Origin: Litoditis marina
Lineage: Eukaryota; Nematoda; Chromadorea; Rhabditida; Rhabditidae
Reading direction: 5' to 3'
Length of the DNA stretch: 64,000 bases
NCBI GenBank assembly: GCA_964036275.1
Contig: OZ038439.1
Coordinates: forward strand, 7,725,169 to 7,789,168
Both the position numbers and the translations under genes were made by a program. Shown here in pieces: positions 10,400 through 22,299 of this stretch; position 1 is the first letter of the stretch; each line of letters begins with the position of its first letter. The notes beneath the pieces were generated by a model. It saw only the letters and a list, made by a program, of their open reading frames with translations, had not been told where the DNA came from and did no database searches.

Positions 10400-11850
10400 A
10401 ACATACTTGCTAAGTACTGAGACTCCTACAGTACACTCGCATTTTTAAAGACTCTTCTCTGATGTGTACGTGCTTGAAGAAGGAAGATAATGTGGTCCAA
10501 TCACAATGCTTCAGTCCTTTAAACTGCAATACATTTTTCAATTGCAGTTTAAAGGCTTCAAACAATGGACCAAATGTAACGATGAAACTTCCGGCTTCCC
10601 CATTTGAAGATACATCTCGTATGCGTGAATCATAAACTCTCGAAGAGAATAAACAGTGGGCCAATTACACATGCAGCCCGGTTGCATGTGTACGAAACCA
10701 TTGGTTGCTTACAAATGCAACCTGGTTGCATTTGAAATGCAACCGGGTTGCATCTCAAATGCATCCAAAATCACTTAACATAACCAAAATAGTAAATTTG
10801 GTTGCATTTGAGATGCAACCTGGTTGCATCAGAAAGCAACCAAACTGTCTGTACACATGCAACCTGGTTGCATTTTTGTTGCATACAACCCGGTTGCATG
10901 TGTAAACCGCCTAAACAGTGGTGGTGGTTCCCAAACAATAACATACCTTACACAGTGAACGTGTAGAAGATGGACACTGAATAGGGTGGCGCGACCTTCA
11001 TCTAAAAGATCGAACATCATTTTAGGCACAGCATACGCACCACTTCAACACAAAATACAAATATTGATTTTACACACAATCAATATAATCAATAATCGTA
11101 CTCTGGCCGCACTTTTGAACAAGCCCCGTATTTTTTGAAACAACCAAAACATACCTATCCAACACATAGTCCAGTCGTATTCAGACTAAACTGTGGAGAG
11201 TATCAGCAAAAACCGTCGTTGAACCTGGAATGTGAAACCATAAATTGTCGGTACGTCTGTCTGAATCACATGTGACAACGGGACGGTTGATATGTAGAGC
11301 AAAGTATAATCCTATGATCATTGATTGTGCGTGATACGTACAGTATACATGATAGATAATCATATTTTGCTCTATGTATCTGATCAAGACTAAAAAAGTA
11401 TGAAAGGACCCAACCAGATCTGTATCCACAACCTCACAAGATAAATTGGTTATTTTCATATTTAGTGCACCGGGACCCCTCTATGCTCGAAATGTTTACC
11501 CGCAACCCCAACGCCACAACTAGGCGAAGTTAGTGTATGTCTGTATCAGCACAGAAACCTATCCAGTGATCGAAACCGGCAACATCTAACCATTAAGTGT
11601 ACAACGTTCTCCCCATTTGGGATTATAATTATAACATATACAACACTACCATCAAGGGGCAAGCCACTATAGTAATGTGGCGGTGTTGATTACATTCCCT
11701 GGGATTATATAATACAGCCTTACTAAAGAATCAATGATGCCTACGAAGTGTGAAAAAACTGTGAGAATGTACGATTTCTTCCTTATTCGAAAGAAAATCA
11801 AGGAAACTTGCAGCGGCGAGAATTAATATTGATGTAAATATCGCACCGTA
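10400..11850 (-). pseudogene. Degenerate copy 2 of the triplicated gene segment
   Basis: 10985-11010 and 11183-11250 correspond to exons 2 and 1 of copy 3 (14695-14748, 14911-14977), and 11520-11850 corresponds to 15180-15500. The exon-1 equivalent keeps the VQRRFLL start but has an in-frame TAG where copy 3 has GGA. The exon-2 equivalent is 55 rather than 54 bases, which shifts the frame. Splice sites (gtatgt donors) are retained, so the decay looks recent. Confidence 0.5.
10662..10908. mobile_element. Nested foldback of TGCAACCTGGTTGCA palindromes
   Basis: About six copies of a TGCAACC-N-GGTTGCA palindrome lie within 245 bases. The outermost arms are TTACACATGCA... and ...TGCATGTGTAA, so the block is an inverted repeat made of smaller palindromes. 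It is inserted between the exon equivalents of copy 2 and absent from copies 1 and 3. No coding content. Confidence 0.7.
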
Positions 11851-12757
<907 letters not shown>

Positions 12758-13236
12758 ACAACCTATTAGGAAAATAGAGAAGGGGGGGGGGGGGGGGGGG
12801 GGTGAAATACTATGCTACAAACAATGCGAGTCTAATACGCAGTGTTATAATTTTCCCCCTGAGTTTGGAAAATGATTCCCCCCCCCCCCTTTTTTTATAC
12901 TACCGCCCGTAAGAAGATGTTAGATGATATGCGTTGCAAAAAGTGCCCGTTGACCCTCCTTTGCTCTTTCTGACCTTTCTGATTTTCTGACGCTCCTTTG
13001 GCATTTGACAGTAGAGGGTGGATGGGACTCCGACCAACTGGCTGGTACAACTCTAGACTGGTGCTTCCGCACAGCTGATGCTGGCAGGTGGCAACATTGA
13101 CCCGAGTCAATAGTCTACGGTCTACCTGAACTACGACTTATAGACAAACGAGAAACATAACTATTATCACTAGATGTGCATCTCAAATGGTAGAATTGAG
13201 TTATGGCGCATGGCGGAGAGTAAGCGATCTTCTTAC

Positions 13237-13359
13237 CATAGATCAAAACAGTGCAATAATTCGAATATGATAATCTTTTCTTCCGATTACGAGTTAGAAA
13301 TGTAGCATACTCATCTACACAGGCCAGTGGACGCATACAATAGCAATTTGAACATGACT
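13237..13359 (-). CDS. Cysteine-rich exon of an unrecognised gene
   Basis: A 123-base segment bounded by an AG acceptor (ttggctaaaatag) and a gtaaga donor, with one open frame. It encodes a cysteine-dense start (SCSNCYCMRPLACVDEYATF) followed by a basic patch and another cysteine. The CxC start followed by C-x-D is loosely reminiscent of an NTR/TIMP-like N terminus, but this is only an impression. It lies downstream of copy 3 of the triplicated segment and may belong to it; no continuous model could be built. Confidence 0.3.
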
Positions 13360-14358
13360 CTATTTTAGCCAAATCTGTTAACCTGAAAACTTTACTAACT
13401 AATTGTTAACTGAAAACTTTACTATGTTAGATATATGACTCTTAATGAAAGCACGCGTATTAACTCTAGTTCGCCCGCACCGTGCTGAAGTAGCGTGTAA
13501 TACGTATGCTTCTAACAAGTCAACGCTGTTTATAACTTCAACTGATTAAATACGAACGTGACCTGAATTCGTTCACGTAGGGTGTAGGGACAACAAAGAC
13601 AAGTTACAAACACAAACACCGTTTGAGGCTGTATATAAAATAGATTGCTCACCTTCGCTCAGATAGACTCCCGCGACCGTGGTGAGACCTCGACTGACTT
13701 AGAAGATGGAGAGAGTACGGTATCGATAGAGGGCAGGGGTGAATGGGCATTATTGACAACCGGGTACAAAATACGACTCTGGAAAAGGGTTGTATTTAGT
13801 GAGAAAATGGAGAGAACCCTTGTCTAAATGACTCATGGGTAAACCATGCCCTTCCTCTAACCATCCTTCCAACCAAGAAAACGGTGTTGTTATACAAACC
13901 ACTCGGCCGGTAGGTGCATATTTGACACCTATACGCAAATAGAACCACCCAGGTTGGAGCAAGATTATTAGCTTATTCAAAGTTTGAGACCCGGACGCAC
14001 GTGAACCCCCATACAAACCTTTGCAGCTGAGCTAAAGCCGCAGTCTTACCAATACGCGTATTACAACTGTAGATTAGGAGTAAGCGCATAGCCTGAGTGA
14101 GCTGTTTGAGAAAAAACCGAAACTAGACTAGAGAGCTTATGGAGTGCCAAGTGGCACATCATAAAGAGGTTATCCTGAATCATTTACCAAATCCAGCTCA
14201 CATGCCAAATCAACAACCAACTAAACCGACCTTCGGGGTGACTGATAAATTCCAGGAATTGAAAACTGTCTCAATTCACAGCCCGGGGGCCACCTACGAA
14301 ATCCAGTCCCTTGTCCCTAAAAGCTAACACCCCAATTTAAAAATCCAACTAAACCGAC

Positions 14359-14977
14359 CTTCAGCTGTTATCCTTGCTACAGCAGCTGTGAGACAGGACA
14401 ATTCTCCAGTGTGTAGGTAGAACTCAGAACGACATGCAGAGTGGTGATTGGTGAAGTCAACACTGAACCAATATCCCTGAAAAAGGTAATAAACTATTTA
14501 CACTAATGAAATTACCACTAGCACTTAATTCAGAATTGTCAAAACAGTTATCTGATAATTAGCTTAGTTAACTGACTCAACGAGACCGAAATCCCGATTG
14601 TACAAAACTTTTGAAAATCCCATGAACATCTCGACTTGACTCGTGGACACGTGTGCAAGTAACATATTCTCAATAAGAACAAAACAATACATACCTGTCA
14701 CAGTCAATGGGTAGAAGATAGACGCTGGTGATGTTCCGAGATCTCCATCTAAAAGATTGATAAGATTCCAACCACCACATATGTATATCTTCACAACACA
14801 GATAACAAATATTTATTCCACACAGAATCAATATATTCACTCATCGTACCATAACGGTTTAAACGAACCTTTTGAACAAAGCTCGTACCTTTCGAAACAA
14901 CAAAACATACCTATTGAAGCGTAGTCGCGTATATCTGATCCAAAATAGTAGACCTTGAGCAAAAACCGTCGTAGTAC
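14359..14977 (-). CDS. Three exons of the best-preserved copy (copy 3) of the triplicated gene
   Basis: Exons 14977-14911, 14748-14695 and 14476-14359 have GT/AG borders. The first two join in phase (ATA G then AT GGA) and read VLRRFLL...RDYASI, then GDLGTSPASIFYPLTVT. The third encodes YWFSVDF ... LHTGELSCLTAAVARITAEG. Its phase does not fit a direct join to the second, so an exon is missing or the gene is broken. I do not recognise the family. The two neighbouring copies carry stops and frameshifts at matching places, whereas these pieces are open, so this is the copy most likely to be expressed. Confidence 0.35.
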
Positions 14978-15499
14978 CTGAATGAGAAACACATGTTGTA
15001 AGTCTGCCTGAGTCACATGAAGCGAAGGGCCTTTTCGTACGTTTTTGTCATCCGCAGATGATAAGTATAGTTATTGATTGCGAACGACGATCGAGCACCA
15101 CACTTCGCTCGATGTATCTCTCGCGGAACAAAAAATATAAAGGGACCCTAGCTAGATCTGTAGGAGCACAGAAACCTATCCAATGATCGTAATCGGAGAC
15201 ATCTAATAACGTTTCAACGTTTCAACAACGTTTCACCCCCTCCCCCTTCAATTTTTAAATCATGACACGCGTTCAAAACTACCATCAAGAGGCTGGTCCA
15301 TACAGAAAATGTCGGGGTGTTGATTCTATTTCTTGGGACTATTGAATACAGCTCCACTAGAAAACAGAATATCGTCTACGAATTACGAAACTCTGTAAGC
15401 ACATAAGTTTTGTTGCTTATTCGTAATGAATCAAAGCAAATATGAGCACAAACTCTCAGCGGCAAGAATGATTATTGATGTAAATATCGCGGAGGAGAG

Positions 15500-16082
15500 C
15501 AGGGGCGCGAAAGCAGACCAAAACCCAAAACACCGTATGCTGATTAGTGGAATCAGTAGAAATGCAATGCGTATATATCACTTCAACGGTATGGGTAGGA
15601 GTCAGTCCTAGCGCCAGAACTTTTCTCTCGAAGTCCCTTTAAAGAACATTAAGCTATCCAGCGCCCAAGTTCAGAGCAGAAATGTGGTCACTGTGCAAAA
15701 GGTTCGCGTGTCCAACTCATTAGAGGAAAGAACATGTCTACTAATCCTGTGCAACCTCCGTGAGTTCTTTTACGCGAACAATCCTGAACATTATTTCAAG
15801 CAATGAATCACCGCGCCAAGCCTAATTAGGTAGGGTAATTAGCGATCAAGAAAAGTTAAAGGTAAAACTTAACTTACGAACCCTTTCCTTCCGCTACCTA
15901 CAACAAAACCACACAATCTATTTCGCAGCAGTGGGTACAGTATAGCTACTGAAAGTGAATTTGATTTTGTGCCAGATGGTACATTGGTTCAAATTCGTGC
16001 CAGATGATATGATCCCCCAATTCCCCACAGCTCAACCGACAAACCCAGACCTTTGAACGATTGAACTTAGTACGGTTGCGGC
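15500..16082. other. Intergenic stretch, no gene recognised
   Basis: Follows the shared right edge of the duplicated segment. A pair of GTGCCAGATG words flanks 15970-16010. Nothing else could be supported. Confidence 0.4.
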
Positions 16083-16246
16083 CATACACCAGCAAAGTGC
16101 GACTATTCTATGAAAAGGAGCCCGTTCTTTATATACGAAAAATTACTTGATTTTGAATTCAAAAGAGGCAATTTCTCCCAAACTTGACCAAAAATAGTTC
16201 GTTCTTTACATTTTTCTGGATATCCGAACAACATTACTGGTGTATG
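16083..16246. mobile_element. hAT-like MITE, copy with near-perfect 8-bp target duplication
   Basis: Begins CATACACCAGCAAAGTGCGA and ends CCGAACAACATTACTGGTG plus TATG, terminal inverted repeats of about 20 bases. The flanks are GTTGCGGC at the left and GTTGCGTC at the right, a 7-of-8 match at the length typical of hAT insertions. Non-coding. Confidence 0.75.
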
Positions 16247-18668
16247 GTTGCGTCATCCCCGTGAACATTGTTGGTGACATCCCCCCCCCCCCTCTCTCTC
16301 TTACGGGTGAAAGATTGGAATCATTTTATTACGATTCCTCCATAATCAAAGCTGCAAAGCTGGCCAGCGAATGTTAGGTCTACAAACGACTTTACGGCTG
16401 CCATCTCTTAGATTCTCTCCAAGAGCCTTATCACGGACTACTTTTATTTGTGAGTTTTAAGCTAATTTGAGGATATTTTGGGCTAGGGACGAGTTGTCGC
16501 TGCGGCGGGGACGAGTTGTCGCACGCAACGCGTGGACGAGTTGTCCGTAAACGGTTATAAACACTACATACCTTATCGTGCCCGAAACATCCAGGAAACT
16601 TCCGACTCAAAAGACGAAGCCCCAGCGACAGCTAGATTCTCGATATCGATTGATCGCACGTCAACATACGCCAGATAACATTCACCAAATTACCTGAAAA
16701 GTTGCACACTTATTACCACACACCAATAAAGCAGTCCGAATGAAGCCAGAAGGCGTAAATCTTTCGTCTGGGCAGGAAAACTACCACAGTATGGTGATTT
16801 TTGTCGCTTTTGGTGAAATTCTCGCAATTTTGAATAATAATTTCATTTATATCTTTTTTGAAGGGGGCGTACGGGCGGTAGTTTCGATCAAGCTTGTGGT
16901 CACCCTAGCTTCAACGAGCAGCTTGCGGCTGAGAATAGGCAAAACTTGGCCCATACAGCGGTGACAGCTATTGACATTATCTAAAAATAATTTCCTAATT
17001 TTGCATCATTTGTTTTTTGTTTCATTTTCGTAGTAGCGGATCCTTGTTCAATATTCATCAAACAAACTTACTCCACCCAATATATAGACAAAAACAAATC
17101 GGTCACAAAAATCTGGACCGCATCTAACTAAGAAGAGTACGGAGACAAAGCTTGACAGCTCAATTTACTGAGCTGAACTTCAGAAAATGAACTAAAACTA
17201 ACCCGTTGACAATTGATTGTCTATAAAATAATAGACACAACTGGATCCAAGACGAAGAAATAACCTCAACCACCATGATGCGGAGAAAGGAATCCGATGA
17301 GAATGCATCGTAAGACACCGTACTATTAAGAAAGCCTGAAATAGAAAAGTTCAAATGCAAAAAAAAAATAACATAACACTCCACTTTTCGAATTTCTATT
17401 CGTAGAAAGTCCACAATAGGCAAAACTGTCAGATCCTTGATTATTCTTTTTTGTTTGATGTTTGTTTGATTGTTTGTTTTATGTTTGAGGAGAACTTTTC
17501 CAAAAGAAAGCGTAAGTGAAACATGAATAACAATTAACAAAATATATCATAAGAAACATATACGTTTTCTATTGACAAATAATAACCAGAAGAGGCTACG
17601 CTGGTAACAATAGGAATAAAATAGCGAAGTAATGAGTGAGGGCGGGTACCACATATCTCGCCACAAAATGAAACATAAAACACATCAAATGAGATGTAAT
17701 ATAAAAATCCAACTTCACTGGAACGTCAACATGGTATTTGGTAATTCCTTCTGAGCGTTGACAACACGCATTACGTGTTCAACAGTCGTTGAATAAATAG
17801 TTTCAGGAGGGGATTTTAACTTACACTGACGAATATCTCGTCTCCGGTGTTCAACATCGAATGCCAATCAACAAATTGGCATTGGCGAAGGGGAGAATCA
17901 ACTGCAACCGTCTTTCGATGAAAGAAAGGAAAGCCACCACATCATACCAGCCTACAAACAGAATGTTGTTTATCCAAGTCAGCGAGAATAATCATGAAAG
18001 AGCCATGATTGATCATCAGACTACCCTACGTTAGGGGGATCGGATGACTGACATGAGGACTACCTAAAACCTAGCCGAGCCATGGCAAATCTGCACAATG
18101 TAATTTCACCAACAGAAACGAAAAGAAAATCATAAAGTAAACATACTTTCAATCGCGGAAAGCTAGCTGAATATTTAAGGTGGAGCGTTCGCGAGTCACC
18201 CGGCATCGTGCAGTTCTTTTTCGCAGTGTCTCCAACCGAAAAAAAGGTGTCTCTGACTGAACAGCGCAGATAGTCTGTGATTTCGGGGACCTCATTCGTC
18301 TACTGATAGCTACCATTTGATGCAATTTGGAAATGCAAAACAATAGAACGTAAGTTAATAAATTTAAAAACGAAAAAATATCGAATTCTTAGAATGGCAC
18401 TTTGCCAGCCGGGCGACGAATTGCAGGAGACGCGTCACGGTTACAGTAAATTTCGAGTTGTAGCGCGGTTTGGCACCAATCAATTTGGTAATAAAATAAA
18501 GTCAGATTGAATGCGTACGTACGCAGTAATTACGAAGAGAAATTACTATTTAATTATTATTAACTTACATAAAGATTCATGTGGAAATACTTTTTAGTCA
18601 AGAGGATTCAAGTAGGTTACTAAACTCGGATTCAAATAAACGAGCGTACAGCATACAATTGAGGGTGG
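16247..18668. other. Mostly non-coding, with isolated exon-like pieces on the minus strand
   Basis: A poly-C/CT tract lies at 16280-16303 and three GGACGAGTTGTC words at 16487-16541. On the minus strand, 16632-16573 is bounded by a ctag acceptor and a gtatgt donor with one open frame (LSLGLRLLSRKF...), and about 16930-16870 is bounded by ctcag and gtacgc. They could be exons of an unrecognised gene, but no continuous model could be built. 18190-18270 contains the dispersed AGTCTGTCTGC-type element. Confidence 0.3.
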
Positions 18669-18886
18669 AGGTACCAGGAATAAGTCATTCAAAATGAGAA
18701 GTCATTAAAGTAAAAGTCATTTAAAAGTAAAAGTCATTAATTCACTTTTAGTCAGGATTTGAAAAATACGAAAATTTTCGAAAACTTTATTCCTGATTCT
18801 AAACTGTTTCTGTACTTAATGAATTTTACTTTTAAATGACTTTCACTTTAATGACTTTTAATTTTGAATGACTCATTCTGGTTGCC
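18669..18886. mobile_element. Foldback MITE with perfect 8-bp target duplication GAGGGTGG
   Basis: Two arms of about 70 bases (left AGTCATTCAAAAT, AAAGTCATTTAAAAGTAAAA; right their reverse complements) enclose a short AT-rich loop. GAGGGTGG occurs directly outside both ends (18661-18668 and 18887-18894), an 8-bp target-site duplication as made by hAT transposases. It has no coding capacity. Confidence 0.8.
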
Positions 18887-18904
18887 GAGGGTGGCGATCA
18901 CATA

Positions 18905-18971
18905 CCGTGAAACTTGTCGACCTTCTACAGACTATTCGCACGACGCGTAGATCACGAACATCAGGAGACCT
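18905..18971 (-). other. Exon-like segment
   Basis: Bounded on the minus strand by ctattgcag and by gtatgtgatc, with one open frame through SPDVRDLRVVRIVCRR. It may be an exon of an unrecognised gene, but the neighbouring candidate exon near 19020-19090 does not join it in phase. Confidence 0.25.
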
Positions 18972-19855
18972 GCAATAGAAATAAACAAGTCAACTTCCGA
19001 ACATTAACACAGCCCTCATTCAAAATATCGTACCCTGCACCCTGGATCGCTTGGTTGAGGTGAGGAGCGGAAGGCCAAATTCACACATGTCGACCTCACC
19101 GCTGATCTGGAAAGTTGAACTCACAAACGTACTAAATTCTTAGCTGACAATTCCTTCCACATTATAAATTGGAAACTTCCAGTTTTCTACATATTGTTCA
19201 GCTACTCGAAATATCTCACCGCGTTTCCGATAACTCATTTCTTCAAAACAACTATTTTGTACACTTGACAATTTATGATTTATGTTATTAAATACCAAAA
19301 TACCTTCCACTTAGATATGGACCGAGATTTTCGGGCGCTGTGACACCACAAACGGAAAATCAGGATGCTTGAACAATTATGCTTAGAATTATGCTCTTAT
19401 TTTACTGATAACTATATTGAAAACAGTGCTAAACTGTTAGTTCAGCTTGATAATTCTTTTCCAAAAACTAGAGTGGTTAAATGTGTGAAACTGCCGACCT
19501 TTTCTATTCACAGCAGCCATTCATTGCCAGTCAGGAGTGTCGCGGGTGGCTCTGACCAATTGCCAACTTCCCCCATATACGTACACCAGAAACCTGAACG
19601 AAATCAATAGAAGACACGTAGGTATGACCGTACCGCTCTTAAACTCGACCAACAAACATGAACTTGAACTGAAAAAGAACCCGATGAACGGAATACAAAA
19701 GTGATGCAAAAACTGACTGACAAAACCAATGTTTTGGAACTTTTCTATATTGAAAAACATCTTTTGAGTGTACAGCGGTACGGTCTTTTTGTCAAAAAAG
19801 GTAAATGTGGATGTTGTGTACTCACCTTCTCTAGCTTTCCTAAGCTTTTAGTTTT
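18972..19855. other. Stretch without a recognisable gene
   Basis: AT-rich with several short frames, none supported by paired splice sites or a known motif. Confidence 0.4.
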
Positions 19856-20135
19856 GCCCCTCTCTCACCCAGCCCCTCTCTCACCCCCTCTCTCACTCCC
19901 TCGCTCACCCACCCCCTCTCTCACCCCCTTTCTCACTCCTTCTCTCATCCCCTCTCTCCTCTCTCTCTCCCCTCTCTCTCACCCCTCCCCTCTCTCACCC
20001 CCTCTCTCACCCCCTCTCTCTCTCACCCCCTCTCTCACCCCCTTTCCCCCCCCCACTCTCTCACCCCCTCTCTCACCCCCCCCCTCTCCCCCTCTCTCTC
20101 TCAAGCCCTTTCTCTCCCAAGCCCTCACGCGAGCC
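19856..20135 (+). repeat. CTCTCACCCC low-complexity tract
   Basis: Irregular repeats of CTCTCACCCC and CTCTCTC with virtually no G on the plus strand. The Pro/Ser/Leu reading frame across it (19701-20330) arises from the repeat and is not a gene. Confidence 0.9.
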
Positions 20136-20304
20136 CTGTCTCACGTCAACAACCTAACCCCTACAAAAACCCGTGTTGGACTTACAAACGCCGTAAGAAT
20201 ACAGGTTGCAACCTCGCGATCCCCCACTGTCCCACCACTCAGGACTACTGTAACTACAGTAACCCTGATAGATGAACTCAATGGTGAACCTAAAAGGAGA
20301 TGGC

Positions 20305-20403
20305 GATGGTTCGTTGGCCCCGTCCCCTGAAGTGGGCCAACCTGTAGCTAGGGACTGGAACCGAAGACTAACAGCCACTTCGGGGACGAAGGAACGAACC
20401 ATC
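20305..20403. repeat. Imperfect inverted repeat (hairpin)
   Basis: Left arm GATGGTTCGTTGG ... CCCTGAAGTGG (20305-20335) and right arm CCACTTCGGGGACGAAGGAA ... (20375-20403) are near reverse complements separated by about 40 bases. The arms suggest a foldback element or a structured transcript; no target duplication was identified. Confidence 0.6.
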
Positions 20404-20544
20404 TGACGAAAAGGGACCATCTCGTTTCTTGACGAAGTTGCAACCGGGCTCGAAGCCTGTTTGTGGGAAGCATGGAGGCGCGGCACACTTCCCGAACCCC
20501 CGCACCCCGGGAAGGTAAGAGCTCCGCGCAGCCCTCACCTTCCC

Positions 20545-20870
20545 CCACAGGCGCCTACCGGCACCCCACAGGCACCCCTCCGGCACCTTTCCGGCACCCC
20601 ACCGGCACCCCAACGGCACCTCACCGGTATCTCGCTGGCACCTTGCCGACACCTTTCTAGCAATATTCCGGCACCTATCCGGAACCCCCTTGGCACCTTG
20701 CAATTATCTTTCCGGTACCTTACCGGCACCTCCCTGGCACCTTTTCAGCACCTGTCTGGCACCTCAGCGACACCTTTTTGGCACCTTTACAGCACTTTTC
20801 CGACATATTTCCGGAATCTTACTGGCATCCTAGGGTACCTTCACCGCACTCTTCCAGCTTACACCCTCCG
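20545..20870 (+). repeat. GGCACC minisatellite
   Basis: About 25 tandem degenerate units of 10-12 bases with consensus CCGGCACCTT. The open frames over it on both strands (for example 20461-20904) have the repeat's composition and no start or splice support. Confidence 0.85.
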
Positions 20871-22299
20871 AAGGCCTGTTCCTTCCCCTGTGTCCGCAAA
20901 TTAAAGGTACTGAAACGGTACTCCGCCGGTGTCTTTGAGACCTGACTATCTCCTGAACCTTTTGTTTCGTATCTTTCCTTTCCATTATCGTAGGTAGGGA
21001 GGTTTTTTATGTACATTTTTCTCCTCTCTTTCTGACAAATCCGACCACAACCTCCTCTGACCCTTTTTTGCACTGGAGTATCTCGTAAACTCTGTCTTCT
21101 CAACAGTTTACTGATCTTGTTATTTACTTGCAAAGATCAAGGTCAAGGAAACCAAAATTTCTGAGACTCTGTCTGCTACAGTTTCTCTTTCAACCTTCTC
21201 ATTGAGAAATTCGTCTTCCAGATAGAAAATCATATATTCCAGGCTTCATATTGTCACCAAACCCCTCTGAACACCGTACTATTTACTTTCAAGCTAGAAC
21301 CTCCGATCAGTGCACTCATGTACCCTTGATTCACTCTCTCACTCTCACTCTCACTCTTTCTCTTGGCCTACTGAGCAGATCCTAACCAACTTCCCTGTCC
21401 TTGTTGCTGAGATGGACTTGAGATCCTCCCTCGAAAAACCAATCGAACCAAGCTGTTGCGTCACAACTCGTATGAATGATACTCGTTTAAGCGAACCATA
21501 GACGACCAGAGATGAACCCTATTTCCCAACCAAAACTATCGTTGCCACAAAACCCGAGCCAGTCATATTTACGACCGGCCTTTTCTCCGTCGAACAATAG
21601 TTACTCTCCGCTCCGTACCATTGTACAACCCTTGTCAAACAGAGATAGCCGAAAAAACCTTCAACGAATCACCCATTTCTTACACGCACCCTCTCACCAG
21701 GAACGTTACCGTATCACCGCCATGAAGAGTTGTAGTTTGATAGGTAACCAAACATCATCACGTGTCTCAAAATTCCAGAGATCAAACTACAAAATAGTAG
21801 AGTGCCACCCATTAACCGGTGTGGCCTGAACTTGCTGGAGCCACCCCTTCACCCTCAATGTATGCAGGAGGAATCGCATAAATTGGCGGAGTACAACTTG
21901 AGAGCGGATCCCACTAACATAGAGAGGAAGTGAGAAAGAGAGGAAGAAGAGAAAGAAAGAGAAAAAGAGAGAGAGAGAGAAATCACTCGATTCGAAACTG
22001 ATGAACAGACATTGTGCTGTGTTGGCTGGTTGTCAGATCATTACCCGCTCCTTCAAAGGCAACGTAGACCCAATAGTAAGAGCGTCCATATTAGTAGAAG
22101 AGAAGAAAAGAGAGAAGCATTCAGAATGAGACACTGCACAGACCGGGGTGAACTGGATAGGAAGCAGAAACCAACTAGGCCCAACCCCGTCGTGTCGAGA
22201 TAAGAAAAATGCAACAGAAGTTAATCTCAGATAGAAAGTGCCCTGTAAACGAGCAAGAAAGATAAAGAGAGAGGTAATGAGAGAGAAAAGAAAAAGACA
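20871..22299. other. Non-coding stretch with one TGTAGTTTGAT hairpin and A/G-rich tracts
   Basis: 21731-21792 is a hairpin with TGTAGTTTGAT and ATCAAACTACA arms. 21340-21362 is a TCTCAC repeat and 21915-21982 is an A/G-rich run. 22010-22290 shows weak similarity to 26750-27020. No gene could be supported. Confidence 0.4.

Noticed and set aside
17160..17540. 126-codon minus-strand frame
   Set aside because: AT-rich, no splice borders, no recognisable motif, and no related sequence in the window.
19701..20904. Pro/Ser/Thr-rich frames of 147 and 209 codons
   Set aside because: Composition is that of the CTCTCACCCC tract and the GGCACC minisatellite; both strands are open over the same DNA, as expected for repeats.
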